From Bacillus fungorum (GTDB lineage Bacteria; Bacillota; Bacilli; Bacillales; Bacillaceae_G): a stretch of DNA of 64,000 nt. The notes beneath the pieces were generated by a model. It saw nothing but the letters and a program-made list of their open reading frames with translations, made no database searches and was not told the origin of the DNA. Below are positions 8,257 to 17,216 of the stretch, one piece after another. Within the stretch, counting starts at the first letter, position 1. Each line of letters opens with the position of its first letter. The position numbers were made by a program, and so were the translations under genes. The stretch covers positions 30,419 through 94,418 of the forward strand of contig NZ_NWUW01000017.1 of NCBI RefSeq assembly GCF_002746455.1, in the 5' to 3' direction.

Positions 8257-9711
8257 ATGAGTAAACTTTCACTTAAAATTGGGACATACTTTTTAATATT
8301 AGCTTTATGTATTGAAACAATTGCTTTCGTTTCTTTTTACAAAAGCATTTCAACAATGCGGATTGAGGAAGAAACACTTGCTCTTTTAGAAAAAGGTAAT
8401 CGCTATAGTAAAAAAATTAAAAATCGCGAGAGACGGGATGAATATTATAAAGAAACGAAACACCCTGAACACAATAAAAATCCTAAACGCCCCGTGTACC
8501 CCGAGTTCGATATTGCGAATGCGGCTGCACACTTAGTTGAATCGGAATCAATTTCTAACTCCGATATAGCTATCATTATTACTGACCTTAACGGCAAAAT
8601 TATTTCCACCTCAGAACCCGTAACAAAAGAAATGCAAAAACAACTTACTTGTAAAACAGAACCTGTCCCAGAAAGCGGATTGATCGTTGAAAGAAACTGG
8701 AAAAAATCAAAATTCATCACAACAGTAAGCCCACTTAACACAACAAAGTTTCAAGGAAAGTTATATATGTTATTAAAAACATCTTTCTTAGAAAATATGT
8801 TATTTAAACTCATGAAGCAATTTCTTATCATTAGTATTTTGACAATTATTTTAACAACTATTTCTGTCTTTGTTTTTTCTCGTGTTATTACAGAACCGCT
8901 TATAAAAATGAAGAGGGCAACAGAAAAAATGTCAAAATTAAACAAGCCAATTCAATTAGGTATTAAACGGAATGATGAACTTGGAAGCTTAGCAAAAACG
9001 ATTGAAGATTTATCCAGTGAGCTGACTTATATGAAAAAAGAACGTAATGAATTTCTCGCTAGTGTTGCCCATGAACTATTAACTCCATTAACCTATATGA
9101 AAGGTTATGCGAAGGTTGCAAAGAGAGACTCTTTAACGAAAGAAGAGCGTGAAGAATACTTACAAATCATTGAGGATGAAACAGATAGTGTAACCGATCT
9201 CGTTCAAGATTTATTTATGCTTGTACAATTGGAACAACACCAGTTTGTTATAAAAAAACAAAAAGTGATTCTTAGGCTATTTTTAGAGCGAATGGTTGAA
9301 AAAACAAAAACAACATTAACGAATAAACAAATGCAACTTCATGTATATTGCAAAGATGATTTAGAAGTTTGCATAGACGAAAGACGTATGGAACAAGTTA
9401 TGTTAAATTTATTACACAATGCTTATCAGCATTCTCCAGAAAACACAACTATTACGATACGCGTACTCACAGAAGCAGACTCTTTCACAATAAGTGTAGA
9501 AGATGAAGGAGAAGGTATTCCTAAAGAAGATATCCTGCATATTTTTGATCGTTTTTATCGTGTTGATAAATCCAGAACGAGAGCTACTGGAGGAAAAGGT
9601 ATCGGACTAGCTGTTGCAAAAGAAATTGTAGAATTGCATAACGGTTCTATTCTAGTAACAAGCCAATTAGGAGTAGGAACAAACTTTATAATCGAGCTAC
9701 CTTTTGAATAA
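8257..9711 (+). CDS. Membrane sensor histidine kinase (partner of regulator at 7521)
   Basis: A 484-residue kinase. A transmembrane segment at about residues 7-28 is followed by a ~150-residue external domain rich in charged residues, a second membrane segment near 190-210, a HAMP linker, the HisKA box SVAHELLTPLTYMKGY, and the HATPase boxes NLLHNAYQHSP, DEGEGIP, FDRFYR and GGKGIGLAVAKEIV. The H-box reads HELLTPL where most kinases have HELRTPL, but the phosphorylated His is present. It lies 64 bases after its cognate regulator. Confidence 0.9.
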   Translation: MSKLSLKIGTYFLILALCIETIAFVSFYKSISTMRIEEETLALLEKGNRYSKKIKNRERRDEYYKETKHPEHNKNPKRPVYPEFDIANAAAHLVESESISNSDIAIIITDLNGKIISTSEPVTKEMQKQLTCKTEPVPESGLIVERNWKKSKFITTVSPLNTTKFQGKLYMLLKTSFLENMLFKLMKQFLIISILTIILTTISVFVFSRVITEPLIKMKRATEKMSKLNKPIQLGIKRNDELGSLAKTIEDLSSELTYMKKERNEFLASVAHELLTPLTYMKGYAKVAKRDSLTKEEREEYLQIIEDETDSVTDLVQDLFMLVQLEQHQFVIKKQKVILRLFLERMVEKTKTTLTNKQMQLHVYCKDDLEVCIDERRMEQVMLNLLHNAYQHSPENTTITIRVLTEADSFTISVEDEGEGIPKEDILHIFDRFYRVDKSRTRATGGKGIGLAVAKEIVELHNGSILVTSQLGVGTNFIIELPFE

Positions 9712-9723
9712 TATGCGTGTGAA

Positions 9724-9754
9724 AACACCAGTAGTAGTAAACACTACTGGTGTT
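9724..9754 (+). terminator. Intrinsic terminator of the kinase gene
   Basis: Twelve-pair stem AACACCAGTAGT / ACTACTGGTGTT followed by ATTTTG. Confidence 0.85.
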
Positions 9755-9857
9755 ATTTTGTTCATAAAATCAGCTCATATAAGCTAAGCTTTTGAAATTA
9801 TTCTTATTTCAATATAAAATAAAGGTACATTTGTCAAAGATTTGGAGGGTGATATAA

Positions 9858-10370
9858 TTGGATATCCATGTATTAACAAAAGACGAAGCGGAAATTTACT
9901 TAGAACTTCGTGTAGAAGGATTAAAGCAAAACCCTGAAGCTTTCAGCTCTTCTTATGAAGATATTATTAATAAAGAGTGTGCGATTGAATATAAAGCACA
10001 AAAATTAGCACAAGATGAAAACTATACGTTAGGTGCATTTAAAGATGGAAAATTAATCGGGGTTGCAACACTGGAAACGAAACCATATGTAAAACAAGAA
10101 CATAAAGCTAAAATTGGTTCTGTATATGTGTCTCCAAAAGCACGCGGGCTTGGAGCAGGAAAAGCACTTATTAAAGAATGTCTTGAACTTGCTAAATCTT
10201 TAGAAGTAGAACAAGTTATGCTTGATGTTGTTGTTGGCAACGATGGAGCAAAAAAACTTTATGAATCATTAGGGTTTAAAACATTCGGTGTGCAAGAACG
10301 TTCATTAAAATATAACGGACAATATTGGGACGAAGAGCATATGGTCTTATTCTTAGATGAAAATAAATAA
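9858..10370 (+). CDS. GNAT-family N-acetyltransferase (paralogue 2)
   Basis: A 170-residue GNAT acetyltransferase, closely similar to the product of 6107 over its whole length. The shared stretches include NPEAFSSSYED, VSPKARGLGAGKALI and LDVVVGNDGAKKLYESLGF. The start is TTG at 9858 behind GGAGGGTGATATAA. The pair probably arose by local duplication with the two-component system between them. The substrate is unknown. Confidence 0.9.
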   Translation: MDIHVLTKDEAEIYLELRVEGLKQNPEAFSSSYEDIINKECAIEYKAQKLAQDENYTLGAFKDGKLIGVATLETKPYVKQEHKAKIGSVYVSPKARGLGAGKALIKECLELAKSLEVEQVMLDVVVGNDGAKKLYESLGFKTFGVQERSLKYNGQYWDEEHMVLFLDENK

Positions 10371-10376
10371 ATAATA

Positions 10377-10408
10377 AAAAACATCCTCTCGTATATGAGG
10401 ATGTTTTT
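10377..10408. terminator. Bidirectional intrinsic terminator
   Basis: Twelve-pair stem AAAAACATCCTC / GAGGATGTTTTT between the convergent acetyltransferase and MocR-type genes. Confidence 0.85.
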
Positions 10409-11808
10409 TACTTTTTTCTAAACCACGCTGTATTTAATAGTTGAATCGCTTTCACAATTTCTTCTTCTGATAAAATCGCAAACCCCAGTAAAACTACATT
10501 TTCAGGTGCAGTACCATCTTTATAGTACGTAGAAACAGGATATATTTTAATACTATATTTCGCAGCTTCTTTAATGAGTTCTTCTTCCCTCATTCCATTA
10601 TGCACTTTTAATAAAATGTGTAATCCCGAATCCTCTCCTATCACTTCAACACGGTGAGAGAAATACTTTTCTATTTCAAAAACAAGTCGATCCCTCTTTT
10701 TCCGGTAGACAACACGCATTTTATGAATATGTTTTTCCCAATAGCCTTCATTTAAAAACCTTCTTATCACTTCTTGATCCATTCTTGAAACACTTTGTGT
10801 ATAAAACAAATATTCCTTTTGATACTTTTTAATTAAATTTTTCGGTAATACTATATAGCTCATCCGTAATGAGGGCAACAAAGCTTTTGATAGCGTCCCC
10901 ATATAAATAACTTTCCCATCTGTATCTAACCCTTGTAGTGCCGGAATTGGCTTTCCTGAATAGCGAAATTCACTATCGTAATCATCTTCAATAATATACC
11001 TCTCTTCTTCTTTCTTCGCCCATTGTAAAAGCTGTGTCCTTCTCGTAATAGGCATAATCATTCCATATGGGAATTGATGAGAGGGGGTTACAAATACAAC
11101 ATTCGCATCGCTATTTTCTAAATCTTCCATACAAATTCCATCCCTATCTAAAGACAATATTTGAACCTTTTTTTCTCCCTGTTCAAAAACGACCATTTTC
11201 CTATGATAACCTGGGTTTTCAACAGCATAATTGCTTCCCTTCAACAATTGAAAAAGTAACTTTATTAATATTTGTGTTCCCGCTCCTAATACAATTTGAC
11301 TAGCTGAACAACGCACACCTCTAGATTCATACAAATAGTTCGCAATTTCCTCTCTTAAGCTCAATTCCCCTTGAGGGTGTCCAAGAAAAAGCAACTCATT
11401 ATTATGTGGCTGCCATACATCATTTATGAGCTTGCGGTACATAGTGAACGGAAAAGTATTCGTATCAACCCCTGTTTGGGTGAAATCAAATTTATAGTTC
11501 TCCTTCCGAAATGGTACTTCTTCTACTTCCGCTTCGCTTCCTTCTACATAAATCATTTGTTCAATTTTACATACAAAATAACCTTTTCTCGATGCCGACT
11601 CAATGTAACCTTCTGCAAGTAATTGCTCGTAAGCCGCTTCTACTGTATTCTTACTCACTTGTAAATAGATCGCCAGCTTTCTTTTTGCAGGTAATTTTGT
11701 AAAAGCCGGAATCGTTCCATCTTTAATCTCTTTTTTTATATACTCATATAATTGCACATACAACGCTATTTTACTTTTCGTATTTAAATTAGGCGTTAAT
11801 TCTAACAT
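10408..11808 (-). CDS. MocR-family regulator (GntR domain fused to aminotransferase-like domain)
   Basis: A 466-residue fusion. Residues 1-80 form a GntR winged helix (IPAFTKLPAKRKLAIYLQVS, then KNTVEAAYEQLLAEGYI), and the remainder is a fold-type-I PLP-dependent aminotransferase-like domain with the PLP lysine in GTLSKALLPSLRMSY and DDYDSEFRY upstream. MocR proteins such as PdxR and GabR sense PLP or amino-acid adducts. It is divergent from an EamA transporter, and a dyad lies in the 120-base intergenic gap, so it probably controls that transporter. The effector cannot be read from sequence. Confidence 0.9.
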   Translation of the reverse strand: MLELTPNLNTKSKIALYVQLYEYIKKEIKDGTIPAFTKLPAKRKLAIYLQVSKNTVEAAYEQLLAEGYIESASRKGYFVCKIEQMIYVEGSEAEVEEVPFRKENYKFDFTQTGVDTNTFPFTMYRKLINDVWQPHNNELLFLGHPQGELSLREEIANYLYESRGVRCSASQIVLGAGTQILIKLLFQLLKGSNYAVENPGYHRKMVVFEQGEKKVQILSLDRDGICMEDLENSDANVVFVTPSHQFPYGMIMPITRRTQLLQWAKKEEERYIIEDDYDSEFRYSGKPIPALQGLDTDGKVIYMGTLSKALLPSLRMSYIVLPKNLIKKYQKEYLFYTQSVSRMDQEVIRRFLNEGYWEKHIHKMRVVYRKKRDRLVFEIEKYFSHRVEVIGEDSGLHILLKVHNGMREEELIKEAAKYSIKIYPVSTYYKDGTAPENVVLLGFAILSEEEIVKAIQLLNTAWFRKK

Positions 11809-11829
11809 AACATCTGACCCCTTAATAAA

Positions 11830-11854
11830 ACTGTAATCTGATACTTTTTACAGT
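11830..11854. promoter_or_regulatory. Dyad in the divergent MocR/EamA promoter region
   Basis: ACTGTAA (11830-11836) and TTACAGT (11848-11854) form an inverted repeat. A good -10, TATAAT, lies at 11868-11873, so the dyad covers the -35 region of the transporter promoter and is a plausible MocR operator. Confidence 0.5.
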
Positions 11855-11928
11855 ACCAGAAGTTATATATAATTCCTTTTATCATGTCACACATAAAAAA
11901 TCAAATACTCGAGAGGAGATGCATGATC

Positions 11929-12855
11929 ATGAACAACAGTAGACGTATTGGACTCATTATGATTATTACGGGAGCTACCTTATGGGGATTATCTGGCCCG
12001 ATGATTCAGTGGCTATTTCAACATACTAACGTATCATCAATTGACTTTTTAACAATTCGCTTGTTGCTTGCGGGAATATTTATTTTATCTTTCTTACTTA
12101 TAAAGAAACAAAACATATTTCAAATTTGGAAACATCCTAGATATTCTATACAACTTATTATTTTCTCTATTCTCGGCATGCTCGGTGCGCAATACGCCTT
12201 TATCGAAACGGTCCATATTAGTAACGCAGTCACAGCGACATTATTTCAATTTCTAGGTCCTGTTCTTATTACCATTTATGTTGCATTTGAACAACGAAAA
12301 TCCCCTGCTTCTCTGCAATTACTCGCAATTATTACTGCACTAACAGGGACCTACTTTATTATTACAAACGGTTCAATTGAAAATATTGTTTTATCGAAAG
12401 AAGCCATTATTTTTGGCCTATTAACAGCAATTGGATTTGCATTTTACACTCTTCATCCAGCTTCTCTTATTAAAGAATGCGGAACAACTGTAGTAATTGG
12501 CTGGGGGATGTTAATCGGCGGCATTGCCCTGCTTATTTGTAATCGCTCGTTTGGATGGAATCAGCTTTCACAAACTTTTACACCAAAAACTTTTTCTATG
12601 CTTATTCTTATCATCATAAGTGGCACTCTTTCTTTCCTCCTTTATATCGGTAGTCTGAAATATTTAGCAGCAACAGAAACAAGCATTTTATCTAGCATTG
12701 AACCGCTTGTAGCTGCCATTGTTTCAATCGTTTGGCTGAATGAATCCTTTGGAGCCTATCAATTATTAGGCGGCGTATGTATCGTTCTTTCTGTTATTTT
12801 CTTAACAATGCCTCAAAAAGAGAGAAAACCAACCTTTTCAACTGAACAAATATAA
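11929..12855 (+). CDS. EamA/DMT-family transporter
   Basis: A 308-residue inner-membrane protein with about ten hydrophobic segments in two EamA halves. The opening IMIITGATLWGLSGP and the C-terminal SSIEPLVAAIVSIVWLNE are typical of drug/metabolite transporters that export amino acids or metabolites. ATG at 11929 gives the best spacing from GAGAGGAGA; ATG at 11923 is a close alternative. The substrate is unknown. The divergent MocR gene is the likely regulator. Confidence 0.85.
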   Translation: MNNSRRIGLIMIITGATLWGLSGPMIQWLFQHTNVSSIDFLTIRLLLAGIFILSFLLIKKQNIFQIWKHPRYSIQLIIFSILGMLGAQYAFIETVHISNAVTATLFQFLGPVLITIYVAFEQRKSPASLQLLAIITALTGTYFIITNGSIENIVLSKEAIIFGLLTAIGFAFYTLHPASLIKECGTTVVIGWGMLIGGIALLICNRSFGWNQLSQTFTPKTFSMLILIIISGTLSFLLYIGSLKYLAATETSILSSIEPLVAAIVSIVWLNESFGAYQLLGGVCIVLSVIFLTMPQKERKPTFSTEQI

Positions 12856-12860
12856 AAAAT

Positions 12861-12899
12861 GTCAAAAGAGGTCGTACAAAACTTACGACCTCTTTTGAC
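12861..12899 (+). terminator. Intrinsic terminator of the transporter gene
   Basis: Perfect 16-pair stem GTCAAAAGAGGTCGTA / TACGACCTCTTTTGAC. Confidence 0.9.
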
Positions 12900-12970
12900 G
12901 TTTTAAAGGAATTGTCCCGCTTTCTAGCAAATACAATTACACTAACAATAAAAATTAGGAGTGTGGCACC

Positions 12971-13495
12971 ATGAAAAAAATCGGAACTATGCTACTTTTC
13001 TCCTTTCTCATCACTGGATGCTCGCAATTGCAACCTGATTCCGAAGTACCTAAAAAAGAAGCCATCTCAACGTCATCCACTCAAGTTAACGTACCTTCCT
13101 TCTTTCATCTTAGCGTTTTAAAAGATGTAAATTGGGAAGAAACACCCTCCTTCATACAAGGAAAAATACCTTTAAAAGGAATCGAAGAAAAAATCGCAAT
13201 GGCTGATAGCCCTATTATCGCAAATGAAAAAAATGAAATAATGTGGTACTTTCTAGATCCTGAAATGCCAACTGGAAAATTGTCTATTATTGCGCTAAAG
13301 CAAGGATCTGTAACTCCAACACCAGTACTCTTTCAACAAGAAACTTCCAAACAAACTTGGACCACTTCAAATACAATTGATTCTACTACAAACGAACTTC
13401 CACTCCCTATGTCGCTACCTTCCTCTGGATTATGGGTATTAAATATATATGTGAATGAAAAATATTATGATCAGTTTGTAATTACCGCTGAGTAA
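12971..13495 (+). CDS. Small lipoprotein of unknown function
   Basis: A 174-residue protein with a lipoprotein signal: MKKIGTMLLFSFLITGCS, lipobox LITGC, lipidated Cys at 17. The mature part is hydrophilic and contains no domain I recognise. The start follows AGGAGTGTGGCACC. It is a single gene between a terminator and the BceR-like promoter B, and nothing nearby suggests a role. Confidence 0.75.
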   Translation: MKKIGTMLLFSFLITGCSQLQPDSEVPKKEAISTSSTQVNVPSFFHLSVLKDVNWEETPSFIQGKIPLKGIEEKIAMADSPIIANEKNEIMWYFLDPEMPTGKLSIIALKQGSVTPTPVLFQQETSKQTWTTSNTIDSTTNELPLPMSLPSSGLWVLNIYVNEKYYDQFVITAE

Positions 13496-13518
13496 AGTGA
13501 GAAAACGAAAACATTTTC

Positions 13519-13582
13519 TTACAACAATGTAATTTCTACGTCATGCACTTCGATAGTTGAAGTATCTCTCTTCTCTTATACT
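13519..13582 (+). promoter_or_regulatory. BceR-box-like promoter, copy B
   Basis: TTACA-ACAA-TGTAA at 13519-13532, GTCA 7 bases on, TCGAT at +18, and -10 TATACT at 13577-13582. The gap of 44 bases between repeat and -10 is the same as in copies A, C and D. It is followed by AGTAAGAAATG, also shared with copy C. Confidence 0.75.
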
Positions 13583-13617
13583 TAAAGTAAGAAATGACAC
13601 GAGGAGAGATGAAAAAG

Positions 13618-13692
13618 ATGATAGAAGTGATCGTAGCAGTAACTGAGGTTTTAGTAAATGGTAAACAGGTTGCAATAGAATTAAATAAATAA
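13618..13692 (+). CDS. Microprotein, paralogue of the gene at 25967
   Basis: A 24-codon gene. An alternative in-frame ATG at 13609 would add MKK but stands only 2 bases after the GAGGAG site, so 13618 is preferred. The sequence MIEVIVAVTEVLVNGK, then QVAIELNK, aligns without gaps with the product of 25967. Two loci sharing promoter, leader, peptide and stop context argue that this short frame is translated. It is probably a small amphipathic or beta-forming peptide. Function unknown. Confidence 0.7.
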   Translation: MIEVIVAVTEVLVNGKQVAIELNK

Positions 13693-13746
13693 TGAAGAAA
13701 CATAAATAATTCTACATTTCTTCATTTTTTTGATTTCTTATCTCAA

Positions 13747-13775
13747 AAAAGCAGTGCCTTTTAGGCACTGCTTTT
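13747..13775 (-). terminator. Intrinsic terminator of the malic enzyme gene
   Basis: Thirteen-pair stem AAAAGCAGTGCCT / AGGCACTGCTTTT just after the malic enzyme stop. Confidence 0.9.
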
Positions 13776-13780
13776 AGCTA

Positions 13781-14980
13781 TTAATAAATTGGTATTTTCT
13801 TAATTTGCGCCACGCCTGAATCAATAGCTGCCTTCGCTACTGCTTCTGCAACACTTGGAACAACTCTTTTATCTAATGGATTCGGGATTACATAATTCGC
13901 ATTACGTTCTTCATCCGTAATGATGTTAGCGATTCCATATGCTGCCGCTAATTTCATCTCTTCTGTAATATCAGTCGCACGCACATCTAACGCACCGCGG
14001 AATATTCCTGGGAACGCCAATACATTATTTACTTGATTCGCATAATCCGAGCGCCCAGTTCCTACTACAGCTGCCCCAGCCTCTAATGCATCCTCAGGAA
14101 AGATTTCTGGAATTGGATTCGCCATTGCAAACACAATTGCTTTCTCATTCATCGTTTGTACAAGTTCTTTCGTTAATACGTTAGGAGCAGATACACCGAT
14201 AAAGATATCAGCTTGATGAATCGCTTCTTTTAACTTTCCACGCACATGTTCTCGATTTGTCTTTTTTGAAACTTCAATTTGCGCTTCGTTCATCCATGCT
14301 TCACCTTCACAAACAATACCTTCTAAGCTAACTAACGTAATATGCTTTGCACCAGCCTTTAATAATAATTTTCCAATTGCAATTCCTGCCGAACCCGCAC
14401 CGTTAATAACAATTTTCACATTATCCATTTGTTTGCTAACAACTTTTAATGCATTAATAACAGCTGCTAAAACGACAATAGCTGTTCCATGTTGATCATC
14501 ATGGAATACAGGAATATTCGTTTCTTCTTTTAATCGTTTTTCAATTTCAAAACAACGCGGTGCTGCAATATCTTCTAAATTGATCCCTGCAAATGTAGGC
14601 TCTAAATTTTTCACAAGGGTAACGATTTCATCTACATCCGTTGTCCCTAAACATAATGGGAAAGCATCTACATTCGCAAATTTCTTAAATAAAATACTTT
14701 TCCCTTCCATAACAGGCATAGCTGCTTTCGGCCCAATGTTTCCTAAACCAAGTACCGCTGTTCCATCTGAGACAACTGCCACCATATTCCCACGTGCTGT
14801 ATAGTCATACACCGTTTCTTCATCTGCTGCAATTGCTTTGCAAGACTCCGCTACACCTGGTGTATATGTCAGGCTTAAATCATCCGCTGAATTTACTTCT
14901 ACTTTACTTGTAATTTCAATTTTCCCTACTAATTCTTTATGCAATAACAATGATCTTTCATTAATTTGATTTTCTAACAT
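13781..14980 (-). CDS. NAD(P)-dependent malic enzyme
   Basis: A 399-residue malic enzyme of the short bacterial class, converting malate to pyruvate and CO2. Visible motifs are LTYTPGVAESCKAI, the metal and substrate region VFHDDQHGTAIVV, and the Rossmann loop VINGAGSAGIAIGK. Cofactor preference cannot be decided by eye. The start follows AAGGGGAGATTATAAGT. It lies 59 bases after the 2-hydroxycarboxylate transporter gene on the same strand, so imported malate would be fed directly to pyruvate. Confidence 0.93.
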   Translation of the reverse strand: MLENQINERSLLLHKELVGKIEITSKVEVNSADDLSLTYTPGVAESCKAIAADEETVYDYTARGNMVAVVSDGTAVLGLGNIGPKAAMPVMEGKSILFKKFANVDAFPLCLGTTDVDEIVTLVKNLEPTFAGINLEDIAAPRCFEIEKRLKEETNIPVFHDDQHGTAIVVLAAVINALKVVSKQMDNVKIVINGAGSAGIAIGKLLLKAGAKHITLVSLEGIVCEGEAWMNEAQIEVSKKTNREHVRGKLKEAIHQADIFIGVSAPNVLTKELVQTMNEKAIVFAMANPIPEIFPEDALEAGAAVVGTGRSDYANQVNNVLAFPGIFRGALDVRATDITEEMKLAAAYGIANIITDEERNANYVIPNPLDKRVVPSVAEAVAKAAIDSGVAQIKKIPIY

Positions 14981-15001
14981 ACTTATAATCTCCCCTTAAT
15001 T

Positions 15002-15033
15002 TGACAAGCTAGCTATATTCATATAGCTAGCTT
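15002..15033 (-). terminator. Hairpin between transporter and malic enzyme genes
   Basis: ACAAGCTAGCTATA / TATAGCTAGCTTGT, a perfect 14-pair stem with a 4-base loop. There is no T-run on the minus strand, so it may be an mRNA-processing or stabilising element rather than a full terminator. Confidence 0.6.
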
Positions 15034-15039
15034 GTTTGA

Positions 15040-16386
15040 TCACGAAAACATTTTTAATAAGATTGTCGCTGTTACAACCATTGCTGCCCCGCCTAAACGA
15101 GTCGAAATTTGCGCGAATGGCATTAATTCCATTCGATTTGAAGCTGATAAAATAGCAACATCTCCAGTTCCACCTAAACCGCTATGACATCCAGTTACAA
15201 TCGCTGATTCAACTGGATACATTTTCATCACTTTCCCTACAATAAAACCTGATGCTACCATTGTAAGAACAACCGATGCGCACACAACAACATATCCTAC
15301 TGAAAGAACTGCTGCTACGTCTTTTAACGGAATATATAGCAATCCTAGTCCAACCATTAACGGCCAAGTTAAATTCTTCGAAATAAATTTATATAAATGG
15401 AATGCTCCTTGCTCCATTTTTGCTGGCATTAATTTAAAGTATTTCACAAGTGCTGCTGAGAAAATCATAATGATTGCCCCAGGAATACCGATGAACTTAG
15501 AAGCAAATCCTCCGAAGATGAAGAATGTACACGCAATTAATAAACCTGCTCCCATTAATGAGAAGTCAATTGGCTTCTCTGTATTTTGTTCTTTTAATAA
15601 TTCTGCTTGATTGTCTGTTTTCACTAATACACCGTTACCACTAAGCTCCGGTTTCTTCTCACCTAAACGCTTCATATACCCTGCACTCACGATTGCGAAC
15701 ATATTTCCAATAATAGCTGCTGGAATAAGCTGTGATACAAACGTTGCTGATGATTCATTTAAAATATCACTATAAGCTAGCGACAATGGTAAAATTCCTT
15801 CCCCGATACCACCACTCACAATTGGTACGATGATAAAGAAGAATGTCTGCTTCATTTCAAATCCAAATAGTGAACCGACCAATAATCCTACTGCTACAGA
15901 AGCTAACGTCCCTACTACTAAAGGAATAAACATGCGAACGAAACCTTGTACTAACACTTTACGGTTCATTCCTAAAATACTTCCGACTACTAAACAAGAA
16001 ATATATAGATATAAAAAGTTCGATTTTTTCATTAACATAGTCGCAGCTTCCATTGAAGCTGGATTCATCCAGTTAAAAAATACAAGTAATGATGGAATAA
16101 ATAACGAAAGTATTGCTGGACCGCCGATATTTTTTAAAATTGGAATTCTCATCCCAATATCGCCTAAGAAAATCCCCATGATCATAATAACTGCAAATCC
16201 ACCAATCATATCTGCTGGCAATTTATTATATACAGATGCCCCATAAATAATAGCAGCCAATACTACATATAACGGTAAAGGTATAACACCGATTTTTACA
16301 TTCATAATTTTAGAAGCGAAAGATTCTCTTTGTACTTCATTTCCTTCAGAAAATGATACCGCTTCCACATTCTTTTGAATTCCCAT
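15040..16386 (-). CDS. 2-hydroxycarboxylate (malate/citrate) symporter, 2HCT family
   Basis: A 448-residue polytopic membrane protein of the CitS/CimH/MaeN family. The two re-entrant-loop signatures GGIGEGILPLSLAYS and CHSGLGGTGDVAILSAS are present in the two halves. Members import malate and/or citrate with Na+ or H+. Linkage to malic enzyme makes malate the likely main substrate (inference). Directly downstream of the sensor-regulator genes on the same strand, with its own upstream region carrying a cre-like site. The start follows AGGGGGTGCCAT. Confidence 0.9.
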   Translation of the reverse strand: MGIQKNVEAVSFSEGNEVQRESFASKIMNVKIGVIPLPLYVVLAAIIYGASVYNKLPADMIGGFAVIMIMGIFLGDIGMRIPILKNIGGPAILSLFIPSLLVFFNWMNPASMEAATMLMKKSNFLYLYISCLVVGSILGMNRKVLVQGFVRMFIPLVVGTLASVAVGLLVGSLFGFEMKQTFFFIIVPIVSGGIGEGILPLSLAYSDILNESSATFVSQLIPAAIIGNMFAIVSAGYMKRLGEKKPELSGNGVLVKTDNQAELLKEQNTEKPIDFSLMGAGLLIACTFFIFGGFASKFIGIPGAIIMIFSAALVKYFKLMPAKMEQGAFHLYKFISKNLTWPLMVGLGLLYIPLKDVAAVLSVGYVVVCASVVLTMVASGFIVGKVMKMYPVESAIVTGCHSGLGGTGDVAILSASNRMELMPFAQISTRLGGAAMVVTATILLKMFS

Positions 16387-16417
16387 ATGGCACCCCCTCG
16401 TTTTCTTAATAACAATA

Positions 16418-16431
16418 TTAAAACGCTTTCA
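16418..16431 (-). promoter_or_regulatory. cre-like site upstream of the 2HCT transporter gene
   Basis: On the minus strand TGAAAGCGTTTTAA, 13 of 14 bases matching the idealised catabolite-response sequence TGAAAGCGTTTTCA. It lies 32 bases upstream of the start codon and suggests CcpA repression. Confidence 0.55.
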
Positions 16432-16483
16432 ATAGTAAAAATAGTTTTTGTAAGTTTTGTAATTGATTTTGTAATTAAAAAAA

Positions 16484-16514
16484 GTATAAGCGACTTATAC
16501 TAAGTCGCTTATAC
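16484..16514 (-). terminator. Intrinsic terminator of the regulator gene
   Basis: Perfect 14-pair stem GTATAAGCGACTTA / TAAGTCGCTTATAC with seven Ts on the minus strand. It overlaps the regulator stop codon. Confidence 0.9.
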
Positions 16515-17216
16515 GTAAAACTCTATTTTCTTTTGATCAACACATCTTAATTTACTTACAGGTCTTCCCACATGTTGGTACATCATTTCGTTTTCTAACA
16601 CCCCAATGTCTGTCAAAAACATTACATATTTCCGAATAGAAACTCTTGAAATTCCAACTAATTGTGCCATTTCATCTGTTGTAAACACTCTTCCATTCAG
16701 CGACTCGATCTTCTGCCAAATTAATTGCAACGTTTGCTTCGTTAACCCTTTCGGAAGCTCTTTAGTGACAATAGGCTCTCTTTTTTCTTTTTGTAAAATT
16801 AACGAATCTAATTCCGATTGACTAATTTTTTGTTGTTCTTTCATGAAAGTAAGTTTTTCTTGATATATAGTTAATGCCTCTTTAAATCGTTCAAATGTAA
16901 ATGGTTTAATTAAATAATCTACTACGCCATATTGTAATGCTTTTTTAATACTTCCCATATCATGTACAGCTGAAATCATCATAATATCGATTTCTTTTTC
17001 TTGGTTCCGAATATACATTAAAAGCTCAAACCCAGTCTCTTCAGGCATAAAAATATCAAGTAATACTAAATCTACTCGTGATTTCTCTAATACTTCTATC
17101 GCCGACTTTACTGAGTTAACTGCTTGAACAAGTTCAAACCCTCCTACTTGCTCTAAATAATGCGTATTTAACATTGCTACCATCGGGTCATCTTCTACAA
17201 TTAAAACTTTAATCAT
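16509..17216 (-). CDS. CitB-family response regulator (MalR/CitT-like)
   Basis: A 235-residue regulator with a receiver domain (VEDDPM, phospho-Asp in LVLLDIFMPEETG, Lys in YLIKPFTFERF) and a C-terminal helix-turn-helix region of the CitB/DcuR type (TTDEMAQLVGISRVSIRKY). Its ATG overlaps the kinase stop (ATGA), showing tight translational coupling. By analogy with B. subtilis MalKR it is predicted to activate the adjacent carboxylate transporter. A paralogue is at 35214. Confidence 0.9.
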   Translation of the reverse strand: MIKVLIVEDDPMVAMLNTHYLEQVGGFELVQAVNSVKSAIEVLEKSRVDLVLLDIFMPEETGFELLMYIRNQEKEIDIMMISAVHDMGSIKKALQYGVVDYLIKPFTFERFKEALTIYQEKLTFMKEQQKISQSELDSLILQKEKREPIVTKELPKGLTKQTLQLIWQKIESLNGRVFTTDEMAQLVGISRVSIRKYVMFLTDIGVLENEMMYQHVGRPVSKLRCVDQKKIEFYV

